A DNA stretch of 64,000 nucleotides from Dipteronia dyeriana (lineage: Eukaryota > Streptophyta > Magnoliopsida > Sapindales > Sapindaceae): NCBI GenBank assembly GCA_032871835.1, contig CM065297.1:31133598-31197597 (forward strand), read 5' to 3'. Positions 33,855 through 45,357 of the stretch are shown here, piece after piece. The first letter of the stretch is position 1. Every line of letters starts with the position of its first letter. A model generated the notes under the pieces. That model saw only the letters and a list, made by a program, of their open reading frames with translations. It made no database searches and was not told the DNA's origin. Made by a program: the position numbers and the translations under genes.

Positions 33855-34909
33855 TGATGGAAATCATTAACTTAGCAACCATACACCCCAATATCTAAAA
33901 AGCTATTATACATATGGAATGCAATTTAACACCCTCCAACTAATTGAAACAAACCCGATCGTTCAAGATTGAAGTAAGAGAAACTGTTCTAATCACTTTA
34001 TCAATAGAATGATGATAAAAGCTAATTAGAACAACACTTTGATTTCCCCAAAACACCACAAACTATGAAGTTTGATCAGTTTAAAGGTAAAACAAAGATT
34101 TTGAGATTGTTGAACGCCACAAGCTGAATAAGCTTGATAAGCTCCAAAGTTCATGCAAGAACTTAAAACCAAAACACTCACAAAGTGCTCAAATAAGTTT
34201 ATATTACTCAAATCTCCCCCTTACATAGAAAAAGCAGCCTTGTTTATATAGAACAAAGGCCAAGGACAATACAACACAAATATAACAGCCCATTAAATGT
34301 GTAACCTCCCACTAAATGACATTTAGACCATGAATAATGGTTATAAAGTATTCAGCCTTTGTAACTCCTTATTCCTAATCAAAGAACACTTGAACTCACA
34401 CTTAACAAAATAAAACCCAACACAAAAACCCAAACTATTCATAAAATAAGCCCACAAAATCCAACACAATTAAAACCCAAACTAATCATAAAATAAGCCC
34501 ACAAAACCCAACATAATTAAACCCAAACTAATTATTAAATAGGCCCACAAAACCCAACATAATTAAACCCAAACTAATTATTAAATAGGCCCACAAAACC
34601 CAACATGTCCGAATGGCCTTTTATTCTTCTAGATAGGCTAGAATACTTCATTCTAACAAGGCTGGACTCTTGTCTTCAGGATTTGGACTTGTTTGAAACA
34701 TGTTAACCATTTTATACTCTTTTTGCATCCTTAAAACCTTGACCAAATCTTGACTAGCTAGCTCCTTCCAAATGCTTTCCATTAAACAAGTTAAGGCTTC
34801 TTTCATCTTTTTAGCTTTAGCTCTTTTCATTGGTCCTCCATGAATGGTTAAAGGATCTGGATCTTTTCAAACCTTAGCTGAATTGTGATCAACTAGCTGG
34901 TCCTCATCA
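33855..34909 (-). repeat. F1 5' LTR with 46-bp minisatellite (4 units)
   Basis: 1055 bp, beginning TGATGAGGACCAGC on the minus strand and ending CCATCA before the primer site. It carries the same pol-tail coding remnant (34830-34648: SIWKELASQDLVKVLRMQKE). 34412-34606 holds four tandem units, the last two identical. One unit explains the length difference from the 3' LTR. Confidence 0.88.
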
Positions 34910-35022
34910 GATAATCTAGTGGATCCCTTTACAAAGGCTCTTCTACAAAAGAGTTTTGATGGGCATCTAGAGAACATGGGGATGAGGAATATGACACATT
35001 TGATGTAGAGCAAGTGGGAGAT
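34910..35022 (+). pseudogene. Copia C2: pol C-terminus and polypurine tract
   Basis: Continuation of C2 after F1: DNLVDPFTKALLQKSFDGHL, ENMGMRNMTHLM, the usual Copia RNase H tail. AGCAAGTGGGAGA at 35009-35021 is the polypurine tract adjoining the 3' LTR. Confidence 0.88.
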
Positions 35023-36681
35023 TGTTGGATTATGCTCGATAGCAAGAGTACTATTATATAGCATAGTCTATCCTCGATAGTTTGGTGGCATTCATTTGTT
35101 AATCGATAGAGGACTTCTTTTATAGATATGGACATCATGGCTCCATTTAATAAATAGGAGTAGAATATCATCATATGAATGTTTTGAGGTGTTGGATATT
35201 AATTATTAACGTTAAGTTTTCAATAGTGTCTATTGAAACATGGCTTCTGGACAAGTCAAAATATCCAAGTTCAAAATGTGGTCATATGAGTAAATATGGT
35301 AACTTGGAGAGCTATATGCGGTCTATGAGCTCTTGGCGATTACTGGTATTTTTCACGAGGATACACTTTCTCCAATAAGGTTGTCTAGGGTATGAATGAG
35401 AAATATAAACTTGTTCTATCTTTGTTTAAGAGTTCAATTTTAGTTCTTTAGTGGAATGAACTAAAATTAATAGATCGGACCTACGTGAATGATTTATGAT
35501 TGTGATTGGGTTGTGTCTGTTGGAGCTTAAATTTAGATAGCCTGCCAATATCCCCAATCCACATGAACTTGCATGGATCACTTGATATATTCTACCAGAC
35601 CAATTTAGCGGTCCATCTAGAATTGTATTAAGGTATGTGGGCTTGTTTCTTTTTGTAATAATGGGTCTAGTTCACATGTGGAATTTTTATTAAGATCCAA
35701 TGGATTTAATAAAAAAAAAATATTGGCACATATATATGTGTTGGGCGGCAAGGCTATAAAATAGCTTAATATTTTTTTTTATTTAATTAAATGGAAATTA
35801 ATTAATTTGTTGATTAATTAATTATTTAATTAAAAGTCAAAATCTTTTTCCTAGTAGGAGTTAGTCTTCTAATATTATACTATTGTTGGTAGCATAATTA
35901 ATATTAATGACTATATTTGATAAGTAGATAAATAAAAGAAATTATTTATCTTGTCAAATTAGGAAATCTTTAATATGGTTATAGATACACTATTGAGTTG
36001 GATTAGGAGTCTTGGTGAAGAGTATAATTCTTCTTTGAAAAGGATTCTTAACCACCAAGTAAATCCTTCTTAGGAAAGGATTTGAAATCCTAATATATTT
36101 TAAGAAGGAATTTCGGCCAGCCCTAGTTCTTTTTAGAGAGAGAGTTCGGCCACCATAAGAATTTTGAGAGAAAAAATTGTTTTTGCTCTAGACAAAATTC
36201 GATTGACTCTAAGAAATAGTGTGAGATTCGGCAAAGAAGAAACTGAAGAAAGACTGCTTAGTTTTCGATAGTACACTAGTAGCCTTTATATTAAAAGGTT
36301 TTGTGTACAACATCGAATCAAGGTTTACGCGAGTTTCAATCAAATTGATTGATAATTCACAAGTGACCTAACATTCTTTGTTTTCTTCTTGGAGGATTAT
36401 TGTGACTAACAAAGAGAAAGATTTTGTTTGTTTCCATCCTAAGGTATACAATTTAGCGAAAAGGAGCCCACACTCCTAGTTGATTCACGTTCGTGATTAA
36501 AATGAAAGATCTTGTGGAATCAATTCGGCGCTTGTTCAATCGTCACGAGAAAAAGGTACGACATATATTATATTAAATTAATCTAGGGTTAGGGTTCTAG
36601 CTATTAAAAGAGAAATTTTTTATTTATACCGAAACCCTAATTTCTAATTTTCACACTTCCATTGCGCGATTTTCCCTACAT
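35023..36681 (+). repeat. Copia C2 3' LTR with internal deletion
   Basis: 1659 bp from TGTTGGATTATGCTCGATAG to TTTTCCCTACA. Relative to the inverted full LTR it lacks about 500 bp near its start: AAGAGTAC is followed directly by TATTATATAGCATAG, with GAGTA shared by both sides of the missing segment. The 3' end is complete, unlike in the 5' LTR. Confidence 0.85.
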
Positions 36682-38035
36682 CGTCTGCTTAGCGACCTAG
36701 GCCGCAGTAACCAGTAAGGGCGTTATGCTGTTGGACCGTGGGAAACCTACGGAGTGACCCGGACCGACGTGCTTACGTATTTTGATGGATTTCCACTCCG
36801 AATTGGTCCAGAATTATCCCAAAACTTTCCAAATCAAATTCTAATGACGTTAGGAGGTCAAGACATGATTGGGAAACTTCCTAAATTCACATTAGAAGTT
36901 AATCATTGAAAAAGGAAATCCCATTTAGGAAGGGATTCTCATTCCTTGTTCAATCCTACTTTCCTACTTGGTGTATTTCCTACAACAAAGCAAATTGGGA
37001 GTCTATAAGGAGAAGTCACCTAAAAATACCAAGAATTTTCTAAAAGAGAGATTCAATGGGTGGAGAATTGAGGATTGAAGATTGAAGTCTCCATCAACAT
37101 TCCTTTTTTCTACCTTTCTTTAGATTAGTTGTTTTTTTTTATGTTTTTTTTTCTAGCTAAATTTCTTATTAGTTAGGGCTAACTTGAAGCCCTAGAGATG
37201 ATTCTAATTCCATAGACAAGTTTTATGTTTTAATGAAGTATTATTTTTCTTATATGATGATTCCAATTTCTCCATAATAATTGTTTTTCTACTATCTTTG
37301 TTTATTTGATTGGCCATCTTATTAGCATGATTTTAGGGTCAATGTTGTAGGATAGAGTTCGAATGCCTTGCGGAAATATTCTTGCATGCAATAATTAATT
37401 GGAATAATACCTAATTAAGGTAAAGTGATTCAAGAATTACCTAGAATAAATTTCATATTTTAGGGTTTATATGGTATTCATATTCTCTTCATTCTTAAAG
37501 CGTTCCGATTTACAAATCTAGTAGATGCCCATGCTTGGTTATAATCTGGAATACACGTATTTACGTGGATGCCATGCAACTTACATACTAACTATGAGAG
37601 AATCTATACGACTCGAGTGGGATGCCACATTGACGTGAATATCTTTGTCATGTATGATTATCCTCTAACGTCATTATTGTCTATGGATAGGATGATTGTT
37701 GACTGGTGGATAGAAGGTTCTAACTAGTGTTTTTCTATATATTTTTCATCAATAGATTTTATGTTGCATTTTATTTACTCTTATTTAATTTTCATTAGTT
37801 TAAAAAATCAAATCATCAACCCCATTCGTGTGTGTGTGTTTGTGTGTGTTTAGAGTCTTTGTTTTCTTAATTTTAGTTAGATTAGAGTCTTAAAGTGTCA
37901 TAGATATAAACTCTTTATTTTAGTAGGTAATTAATTCTCTGTGGGAACGACCCTTGCTTTTCCGTTGTGCTATTGTATATGATGTGTGCACTTGTAAGAT
38001 TTTTATTACTTTTGTTTGCTATATTGCAACCAACA
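36682..38035 (+). repeat. G2 Athila-like LTR, second part
   Basis: Resumes the LTR begun at 18635: a GC-rich segment (36682-36770), then GAATTGGTCCAGAATT and the rest of U3, R and U5, ending CAACCAACA at 38035. It matches 8345-8640 in reverse. The end GTGGGAACGACCC...TTGCAACCAACA is typical of Athila-like LTR ends as I recall them. The total LTR, without the Copia block, is about 1.7 kb. Confidence 0.7.
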
Positions 38036-38400
38036 AGTTTTTGGTGCCGCTACCAGGAAATTAAATTGCTTACTTTTATTTTTAGTTTATTTTCTATTGT
38101 TTATTTTTTTTCTTAGGCTTATTTTTGTTTTAGGTCTTTAAATTTTCTTTCCTTTTAGTTTTTTATTTGTTTTACAGGTAAATATGAATGATTATGGGTC
38201 CCTAATAGCTCGTCTAACTAGCTTGGTTCAGCAATTGATTCCAAGAGCTCAAGTGTGTGATTTGCACATATTATAGAAATTCATCGGAATCATACCCAAG
38301 TCTAAGAGGCTATTGGGGGGAGATAACTCGGACGAACTACATGCAACAAAGGAATGACCTATTCTCTAATACTGCAATCAAGGAAGGTGTCAATATCTTA
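38036..38400 (+). pseudogene. G2 primer site and gag remnant
   Basis: TGGTGCCGCTACCAGGAA at 38042-38059 resembles the tRNA-Asp-type primer site TGGCGCCGTTGCCGGGGA used by Athila elements. A start codon at 38185 opens a short frame (MNDYGSLIARLTSLVQQLIP) that after a frame change reads CVICTYYRNSSESYPSL... NYMQQRNDLFSNT, resembling the Athila gag region after its Cys motif. Most of gag and all of pol are missing. Confidence 0.55.
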
Positions 38401-38605
38401 AAGCAACAACATTATTATACTTCTTTTCACTTATATGTCCCTCAGAGCCCTTTTGTAGACACTTTTATATTGTCAATTAAGGTGTCAATATTGTAGACAC
38501 TTTTATATTGTATTTACACACTTACAAACCCTATAGTCTCACCAAACATATCTTAAAGCAACAACATTATTATACTTCTTTTCACTTATATGTCCCTCAG
38601 AGCCC
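38393..38605. repeat. 58-bp direct repeat, 155-bp spacing
   Basis: 38393-38450 and 38548-38605 are identical over 58 bases, from ATATCTTAAAGCAACAAC to CCCTCAGAGCCC. Between them GTAGACACTTTTATATTGT also occurs twice (38455, 38492). It looks like a recent local duplication. Confidence 0.9.
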
Positions 38606-40055
38606 ACCATCAACCAAGACTTGACTAAGCTTTACTCACCTCTTATCTCCTTATCCTATTGTTGGCATATAAAGACAAGGATGGCTCTGGACTTATCATC
38701 GTTCATGACCAGACAACCTACTATTCCCAATAGTAAAATCTATTAATAAATCAATTGTAATTATTAAAGTTAAAACAATCTTACATCAACCAAGGTTACT
38801 TTAATTCAGGTTTATTCCTGCTATATAAATGATACCTAGATCATTAAGATCCAGGTTTTTCAGTTTTTTTTATTTTTTGATTTTCTTTCCAGAGATTCAC
38901 ATCTCTTGTAATCTCACTTTTCACTCAAACCTTCTCTTGTAACATATTTCATAATCATCATTAAAGTTTGCAACTTATTTTGTACATCTTTGTTGTCAGA
39001 CAACTTATTTTACTTGTAAGTACTTTCATTATATATTCTATAGTTTTCGATATGTCAACCAAAATTTGTTCTGGGTGAAGAATCTCAGTTAGCACCCTCA
39101 GGATTGTAACCTAGGCATATCACCATTCGGGTAGGTACCTTCAGTACCCGTTACATGTGTAAGATTAGATAAAATATAGGAAGAAGTGATAATGACTTGA
39201 ATGATACTATTTAATTCAGTGATCTAGAGTGTACAAGTGTTTAAAATAGTTCTCTATCTCTCTCTTTTCACTCTATCTAATTAGAGCTGGCAAAAGCGTA
39301 CATGTGGATAAGTGGACACAAATAACAAAGAGGATGGCTAGGCTTGAAGCTGACTGCATGATTAAGCGATAACACTTGAGATATTGTAGTTGATTTTTCG
39401 ATTCCTTTCTTTGTGCTATTACCTCTATAGTTATACATGAAGTCGCTAGGGTTTTTCCTTACCGTACAAGCCGAAGATCACTGGATTGATCCTTTTTCCC
39501 TATTTGGCAAGATTTTCTATTTAATGTGGTTAACCCCTGGAGAATCGTCTGGCGGAGGATACCTTGGCGGGAAACGTGTTTGTTTCCTTTTTGAACTCCT
39601 TCATTATATTGAGTGTACATGGGGCTTGTTTATAGTTTAGAGGGTAATTTGATTTAAAAAGTTAGTGGTGAGACACCTTAAAGTATAAAATTGGAGATGT
39701 GGCATTTGATCACCTCGACAGCAAGGTACCTAGAAGTACAAGTCTGCTAGTGAGGTACCATCTTGATGATATGGCGCTTGATCGATTGCAATGGTGAGGT
39801 ACATCGGGGTACTATTCTGGTAGCGAGATTCTTGGTCGATCTTGTTGGAGCTTTATGATCGTTATTGGCATCTTCCTTCCTACTAGATAGGTTACGTCAT
39901 CTTTCTCTTACAACGATGTCGAGGTACCTAGGTTACGGTAGATCTGGTACTTCAAGGTAAACCATTGTGTTCGGTACCTATCAGATGCATGGAGATATCT
40001 TCTGGTAGGTGCTTCCTAGGTGGAAAATTTTTGTTTGACCCCTTGCCAAAAGTGG
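38606..40055 (+). other. LTR-like sequence, no supported gene
   Basis: A TATATAAATGA promoter-like motif lies at about 38841, followed by a T-rich R/U5-like stretch (CTTGTAATCTCAC, CTTCTCTTGTAAC). From 39290 the base composition changes, and a 67-codon frame (39437-39640, MKSLGFFLTVQAEDHW...) has no recognisable domain. 39700-39990 contains loosely repeated GAGGTAC/GATC phrases. It probably is a decayed Gypsy LTR and leader belonging to the accessory-gene element downstream, but I found no partner LTR to prove it. Confidence 0.35.
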
Positions 40056-40063
40056 TTGTTAAC

Positions 40064-40612
40064 TAGAGATGCACATTTTTCCTAGGGGCCCAAATTCCCC
40101 GTTTTCTTATCACTATTTAGGTTTTTTGTTTGGGGAAAAATGAAAAAATGGGGGGAATGTGGATAAAAATCATCCCCAAATTGAAATGGGGATGAGGCCC
40201 ATTACCCATTTTGCCTAAACATATTTAAATATAATTATAATATATGTTATTAATATCCTTTTTTTTATTCTTTGAAACCCTAAGTATATATACACATTTA
40301 CTCATTTTACTACATTAATAGATTTTATTTTATATTTATAATGGAATGTTTTTTTTTTTAGTTAATTTATATTTTTTTAGTTAAATGGGAAAATAGGGAA
40401 CCGAGGAAAACGGGAAAACGGGTAAGAAGGAGAAAAACGGGGAAAATATGGAATTGGGGTTGTGGGTGGATATACCTCCCCCTAAAATTCCCCATCCCAA
40501 TTTTCCCCACATGGGGAAATAGAGGGGGATAAGGGACGGGTCTGGGAAGTGAGAATGGGGATGGGGATGGTGAGACCTAAATCCTTCCCCATTCCCCAAA
40601 CGTGTATCTCTA
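40064..40612. mobile_element. hAT-type MITE
   Basis: A 549-bp element with terminal inverted repeats: left TAGAGATGCACATTT, right end reading inward TAGAGATACACGTTT. It is flanked by 8-bp duplications TTGTTAAC (40056-40063) and TTATTAAC (40613-40620), one mismatch. The sub-terminal regions are rich in GGGGAATGGGG-like runs on both sides, and the middle is very AT-rich. There is no transposase. The 8-bp duplication and inverted repeats indicate a non-autonomous hAT element. Confidence 0.85.
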
Positions 40613-40620
40613 TTATTAAC

Positions 40621-41310
40621 AGAAGTCCCCTCCGACTTGAACACCGGTGACTGGTTTGGGGTTGGAGTCAGACTTTCTATTTTGTTTGGGAAATTTTTGT
40701 TCTTAGCCAGTTACCAGAATGTTGGAGGTGATCTTTTCATTAAATGCAACGGTCACGTGTCAGGCTGGGGGAAGGCTTCCCGTTTGAAAAAGGAGAGGTT
40801 TTTAGTGGTATGCGTATATCGAAGTAAAAATCTCATCTCTTTGATCACGCCTCTATCACTGGTTACTGTTCCATTACGTCTAATTAAACCTGAATTCCTC
40901 TTTATTTCTCTCACGCTTTCAAATCTTCTACTTTCAAAATTTGATAAAACCTCTAAGCCTTTCTATCCACTTCACTTCTCTTTAGCTTTCTCCTCTCAAC
41001 TCTCAAACTTCGAATTCGTCGTTACCATGTTGAACTCTGATCGTGACAGTATCGAAAGTTTGGTGGAATAGTTGGTTCAAAACAAGCTCGGGAAGAAGAC
41101 AGTAGAGAGAGCGACGTTTCTTCTATGTAAACTATGTTGTCATTTCGGTCGAAACACTGCCATCGGGATCGGTTTCTCAAACAACCCCTATACCGCATTG
41201 GAGATAGTTTATGGGAATTTGAGTAAAGAATCGGTGGTGCCAAAGCTGGTGGGGAACAGGTCAAGGTCATCTCCATCATACCAGAAGGGGTACTTACCCT
41301 CCCTTGAGGG
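40621..41310 (+). pseudogene. accessory gene: 5'UTR-like region and first coding part
   Basis: One frame runs from 40637 to 41323 with a single stop at 41069. A CT-rich stretch precedes a plausible start at 41029 (MLNSDRDSIESLVE), followed after the stop by LVQNKLGKKTVERATFLLCK. A second frame at about 41250-41310 reads VKVISIIPEGVLTLP and joins the downstream part at 44975. The gene is cut by D2. I interpret it, with 44975-45352 and 47198-49030, as a plant gene of the 'putative gypsy-type transposon' sort. Function is unknown. Confidence 0.4.
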
Positions 41311-41315
41311 GTACC

Positions 41316-44300
41316 AGATATGAACCTCACCAAGAAGAGTGAGACCCGGAACCAATATATGGTAATGAAGGATCATTTTCTAATTTCAAGTTTTATAAAC
41401 AAGAACAAAATCGGACCGTGACCCGTTATCTATATGAAGATAAGAACCAACGGTATCAAGAAAGTTATAGACGCCACACTCAAGAATAAGAAAGAAGGTG
41501 AGTGATATGTCAAGGTTTGAACGCCACAAGATAGAACCTTGATAAGTTCACAAGTTCTATGAAGAACCAAAGAGAAAATTCTCTCAAATTTATTTCAATT
41601 ACAGTCTATCTTTCAAATTACATCAGTTGGTCCCTTTTATACTAAAAATATCTAAGACCTAAAAGGGAATAAATATTAGGCAATTAATGCCTTACAATTT
41701 AGGAAAATAAATGCTAACAAATTTAGGAAACAACTAAAGACTAAAAACAAGCAACTAGTTGATTTGTTCCTTATTTGGAAAGTTGAATTCAGAAAAACAA
41801 TCAACTCTTTATTTGGGGAATATATATAAAATAGGGAATATGCTAAAGTAGGAAATATACTGAAATTGGATTTTCCTCCAACCATACGTCGCCCAAAAAA
41901 TAGAAAATATTCTGAAATTCGGATTGCTCAGCTCAAGTCTTCGCGCAATAAGATAGATGACCGAATTTGGACTTGTTGTAATATGTTTCGGAGGACGGAG
42001 TCTCATAGAATCTGTATAGATTGTTTTGGGCTTTCTGAAAAAATATTATAATAGAAAATCCGACTTCAGATGCTCTCTGTAGAGGTCCATGAAGTTCATC
42101 CCGGATTTGGAATTCATGTGGGCCGAATTTGGACTTTAGCAACTCGGAATCAGCAAATCATTTAATGCTTCTTTGATCCTCTTGCCTCTTTTTAATTGGC
42201 CCAATTGGAACATGCAATGGTTCCTTTGGTGATGCTTCTTAATTCTCATCATTCCCCCTCTCTTCAAAAGGATTCGTCCATGAATCTTCACCATAATGTT
42301 GTTGATAGCCTGCGACACTTCAACAAAGCCTTGCAAATGAGAAACAACACCACTAGGCATGGAAGGGTTAATTCCATTAGTATTAAAACATGCCAATTTG
42401 TGAAAAAGTACAATCATTGGCTGATTTGAAAATAGAGTCATTTTGACCTCACTCTCCCATGCATAAAAACTTACTTGTTTTCTTTCTTTTTTTTTCTCAA
42501 CAACCTCTTTTTCTTTTTCATCTTTTTTTTCTTTTTTTGCTATTTCAGACTCTTTTTCTTTTCTCTCTCTTTCTTTTGAACTCTCACTCTCAATCTCGTT
42601 TTTGACATCTCTCTCTTTTCTTAACCTCACTGGATCTTCATACACTTGTTTTGGGGTTAAAGGTACAAGAGTGATTGGCATTTTATTGAGTACAGAGGAG
42701 TATCTATTGGTATACCCATCATGCGTCAAATGCCTATCAAACTGCCACGGTCTCCCCAAAAGGATATGACCCGCATTCATTGGTACCAAGTCACAAAGGA
42801 CTTCATCTTCGTATTTTCCAATTGAAAACGACACCAACACATGTTTAGTCACCTTGATTTCCCCACTATCATATTGTAGCTTATAAGGTTTTTGGTATTT
42901 CAAAGTGGCCAAATTCAGTTTCTCCACAAAACTAGTGCTAGCCATATTAGTACAACTCCCCTCATCAATGATCATGCTACATACATACCTTATCATTAAT
43001 ATGACAACGGGTGTGAAAAATATTGTCACGTTGTGCCTTATCATCTTCTTTGACTTAAGCGCTAAGAGTTCTTCTTGACACCCAAATCTCTCCATACCTA
43101 TCTCCTCTATTCCCATTCCTAACTTCTTTACTTCCCATTCCAAGTTGAAATCTGTCTGCACCCACATTAGACATACGATCATCCTCCTCTAGGTCAATCC
43201 CATAATCATCTTTATAGTCATTCCTATTTGGGTTTCTTTCTCTTCGTTCCACATTAGGAACCCTAATTGGTTGCACCCTTTGTGAACTAGACTCCACCTT
43301 ATCTATCCTATCATGCACTTCACCAATCTTAATCTCCATTCAGTCTATGTTTTTTTGTATGGCTTTATATAAAAACTTGAGATCTATCGTTTCTGGTGCA
43401 TCATCAGATAAGTCTATACTTTTATCACGTGACATTTTTGAAACCTGGAAAAAAAATAAAATAAAAAATAGTAAGCCACACAACACTCCCTCACGTGTTT
43501 ACTCTCAAAGATTGTGGCACTCACTCGTGTTTTACTCAATTCGTTTGGCCTTTACCCTCTGATGAGCTCACACTCTCTTGCCTTTTTCCACTCTTTGTTC
43601 ACTCTTTAAGTTCCCTTTTTATTTTTTACTTAGACGTACACTCACAAGAAGTTAAAGAAATAAGATGTAACAAAAGAAATTTAAAAAAAAACAAAATAAT
43701 AATAATAATAATATAGGACAAGAATAACAAAGACGAGATTCTACTGCCAAGTTTTTTTTTAATATCAACACACGGATTAAAAAAAAATAGAAAAAAAATT
43801 GAAATAAGTTCAACTACACAACATAAAAAAAATTCAGGATCTTTTTTTTTTTGGAATTTTTTTATATATAACGAATCTGATAAAACTTTTTTTTGTTGTA
43901 ACGGATCTAATAAAACTTGTTTTTTTTTTGTAACGGATCTAATTTTTTTTTTTTTAGATCAAACAAAAAAAAAATAGACGAAGAAGAACAAGGATAGATT
44001 AAACCTGATTTAGAAGCCTAAGCTCCTATACCAACTGATATGAACCTCTCCAAGAACAGTGAGACCCTGAACCAATATATAGTAATGAATGATCGTTTTC
44101 TAATCAAGTTTTTAAACAAGAATATTATCGGACCGCGACCCGTTATCTATATGAAGATAAGAACCAACAGTATCAAGAAAGTTATAGACACCACAATCAA
44201 GAATAAGAAAGAAGGTGAGTGATAAGTCAAGGTTTGAATGCCACAAGGTAGAACCTTGATAAGTTCACAAGTTCTATGAAGAACCAAAGAGAAAATTCTC

Positions 44301-44969
44301 TTAAATTTATTTCAATTCCAGTCTATCTTTCAAATTACATCAATTGGTCCCTTTTATACTAAAAATATCTAAGACCTAAAAGGGAATAAATATTAGGCAA
44401 TTAATGCCTTACAATTTAGGAAAATAAATGCTAACAAATTTATGAAACAACTAAAGACTAAAAACTAGCAACTAGTTGTTTTGTTCTTTATTTGGAAAGT
44501 TGAATTCGGGAAACAAATCAACTCTTTATTTAGGGAATATATATAAAATATGGAATATGCTAAAGTAGGAAATATACTGAAATTGGATTCTCCTCCAACC
44601 ATACGTCGCCCAAAAAATAGGAAATATTCAGAAATTCGGACTGCTCAGCTCAAGTCTTCGCGCAATAAGATAGATGACCGAATTTGGACTTGTTGTGATC
44701 TGTTTCAGAGGAAAGAGTCTTCATAGAATCTGTAGAGATTGTCTTGGGATTTCCGAAAACATATTTTAGTAGAAAATATGACTTCAGATGCTCTCTGTAG
44801 AGGTCCACGAAGTTCAGCCCGTATTTGGTCTTCATATGGGCCGAATTTGGACTTTAGCAACTCTGAATCAGCCCATCATTTAATGCTTCTTTGATCCTCT
44901 TGCCTCCTTTTAATTGGCCCAATTGGAACATGCAATGGTTCCTTTGGTGATGCTTCTTAAATATCATTA
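41316..44969 (-). mobile_element. D-family element D2
   Basis: Minus-strand element with 3' LTR 41316-42251 (936 bp) and 5' LTR 44036-44969 (934 bp). The target duplication GTACC is perfect (41311-41315, 44970-44974). The primer site is mutated (TGGTATAGGAGC at 44032-44021). The polypurine tract is at 42270-42252. The LTR termini have decayed by one base each (AGATATG for TGATATG at the left; CATTA for CATCA at the right). Internal region 1784 bp: leader, gag/protease-like ORF, a Lys/Glu-rich segment and the junction into the LTR. There is no RT or integrase. Confidence 0.88.
42136..43435 (-). pseudogene. D2 gag-like/protease-like ORF running into the LTR
   Basis: Natural start is the ATG at 43435 (MSRDKSIDLSDDAPETIDLK). 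A TGA replaces a codon at 43342-43340 just before MEIKIGEVHDRIDKVESSSQ. After RTLSA a stop and frame change lead into the 348-codon frame (43182-42136). The latter holds the protease-like domain (SMIIDEGSCTNMASTSFVEK, with Glu at the second active-site position), LVPMNAGHILLGRPWQFDRH, a long Lys/Glu run, and SFYAWESEVKMTLFSNQPMI, related to the F1 pre-RT linker. It then crosses the polypurine tract into the LTR (IMVKIHGRILLKRGGMMRIK), ending at 42136. No gag core or zinc knuckle. Confidence 0.8.
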
Positions 44970-44974
44970 GTACC

Positions 44975-45352
44975 TACCATCCCTCATGACTTCAGAATTA
45001 TTCTTGATTCCACCGCCACTGCGGAGTCGATCGACTTTCTGATAGAGAGATTCAACGTTCCTGTTAACATTATGATCAATGTCCCTCATAGAAGGTACGA
45101 TGTGTACAGCCCTCCCTCTAGTGTGCTCCCTATCCATACCATTGCTCTCAAAAGCAGGGTGATGCTGCCTCTTCACTTGTCTCACCGTAAGGCACTTCAT
45201 GCCTTTCAGCTGGTAGGTTTCCTCGTTCTGTTGAAAGAGCACTGCAAGAAAGACAATGTCGATAAGGAAATGAGATTAGATGAGTTACTATTCCTTTCCA
45301 GATAACTTCTTTAACTTCTGGTCCCAAGGGGACAGTTTTATCTTCGGGAAAA
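44975..45352 (+). pseudogene. accessory gene: middle part
   Basis: In one frame: PHDFRIILDSTATAESIDFL, IERFNVPVNIMINVPHRRYD, VYSPPSSVLPIHTIALKSRV, MLPLHLSHRKALHAFQLVGF, LVLLKEHC. The order 'Y-x-PP, then a run ending R-x-x-LPL-x-x, then hydrophobic segment' resembles the N-terminal domain of plant proteins annotated as putative gypsy-type transposon (Transposase_28-like). After a stop it continues FFNFWSQGDSFIFGK, then D3 interrupts at 45358. The similarity is judged by eye and is tentative. Confidence 0.45.
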
Positions 45353-45357
45353 GAACA

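Larger units (their letters stand above)
27664..34909 (-). mobile_element. F1, near full-length CRM-type chromovirus nested in C2
   Basis: A 7246-bp Ty3/Gypsy element with both LTRs (27664-28668 and 33855-34909), a perfect initiator-Met primer site (33851-33840 on minus), a polypurine tract and a 5-bp target duplication GATAA (27659-27663 and 34910-34914). Domain order on the minus strand is gag, zinc knuckle, protease, RT, RNase H, integrase, C-terminal extension. Removing it restores the C2 RNase H tail. RT and C-terminus motifs ([40 protein letters not shown]) fit the plant chromovirus CRM/Reina branch. Several stops and frameshifts make it inactive as it stands. Confidence 0.9.

Noticed and set aside
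40381..40644. 87-codon minus-strand frame
   Set aside because: Falls in the hAT MITE G-rich end; composition explains it.
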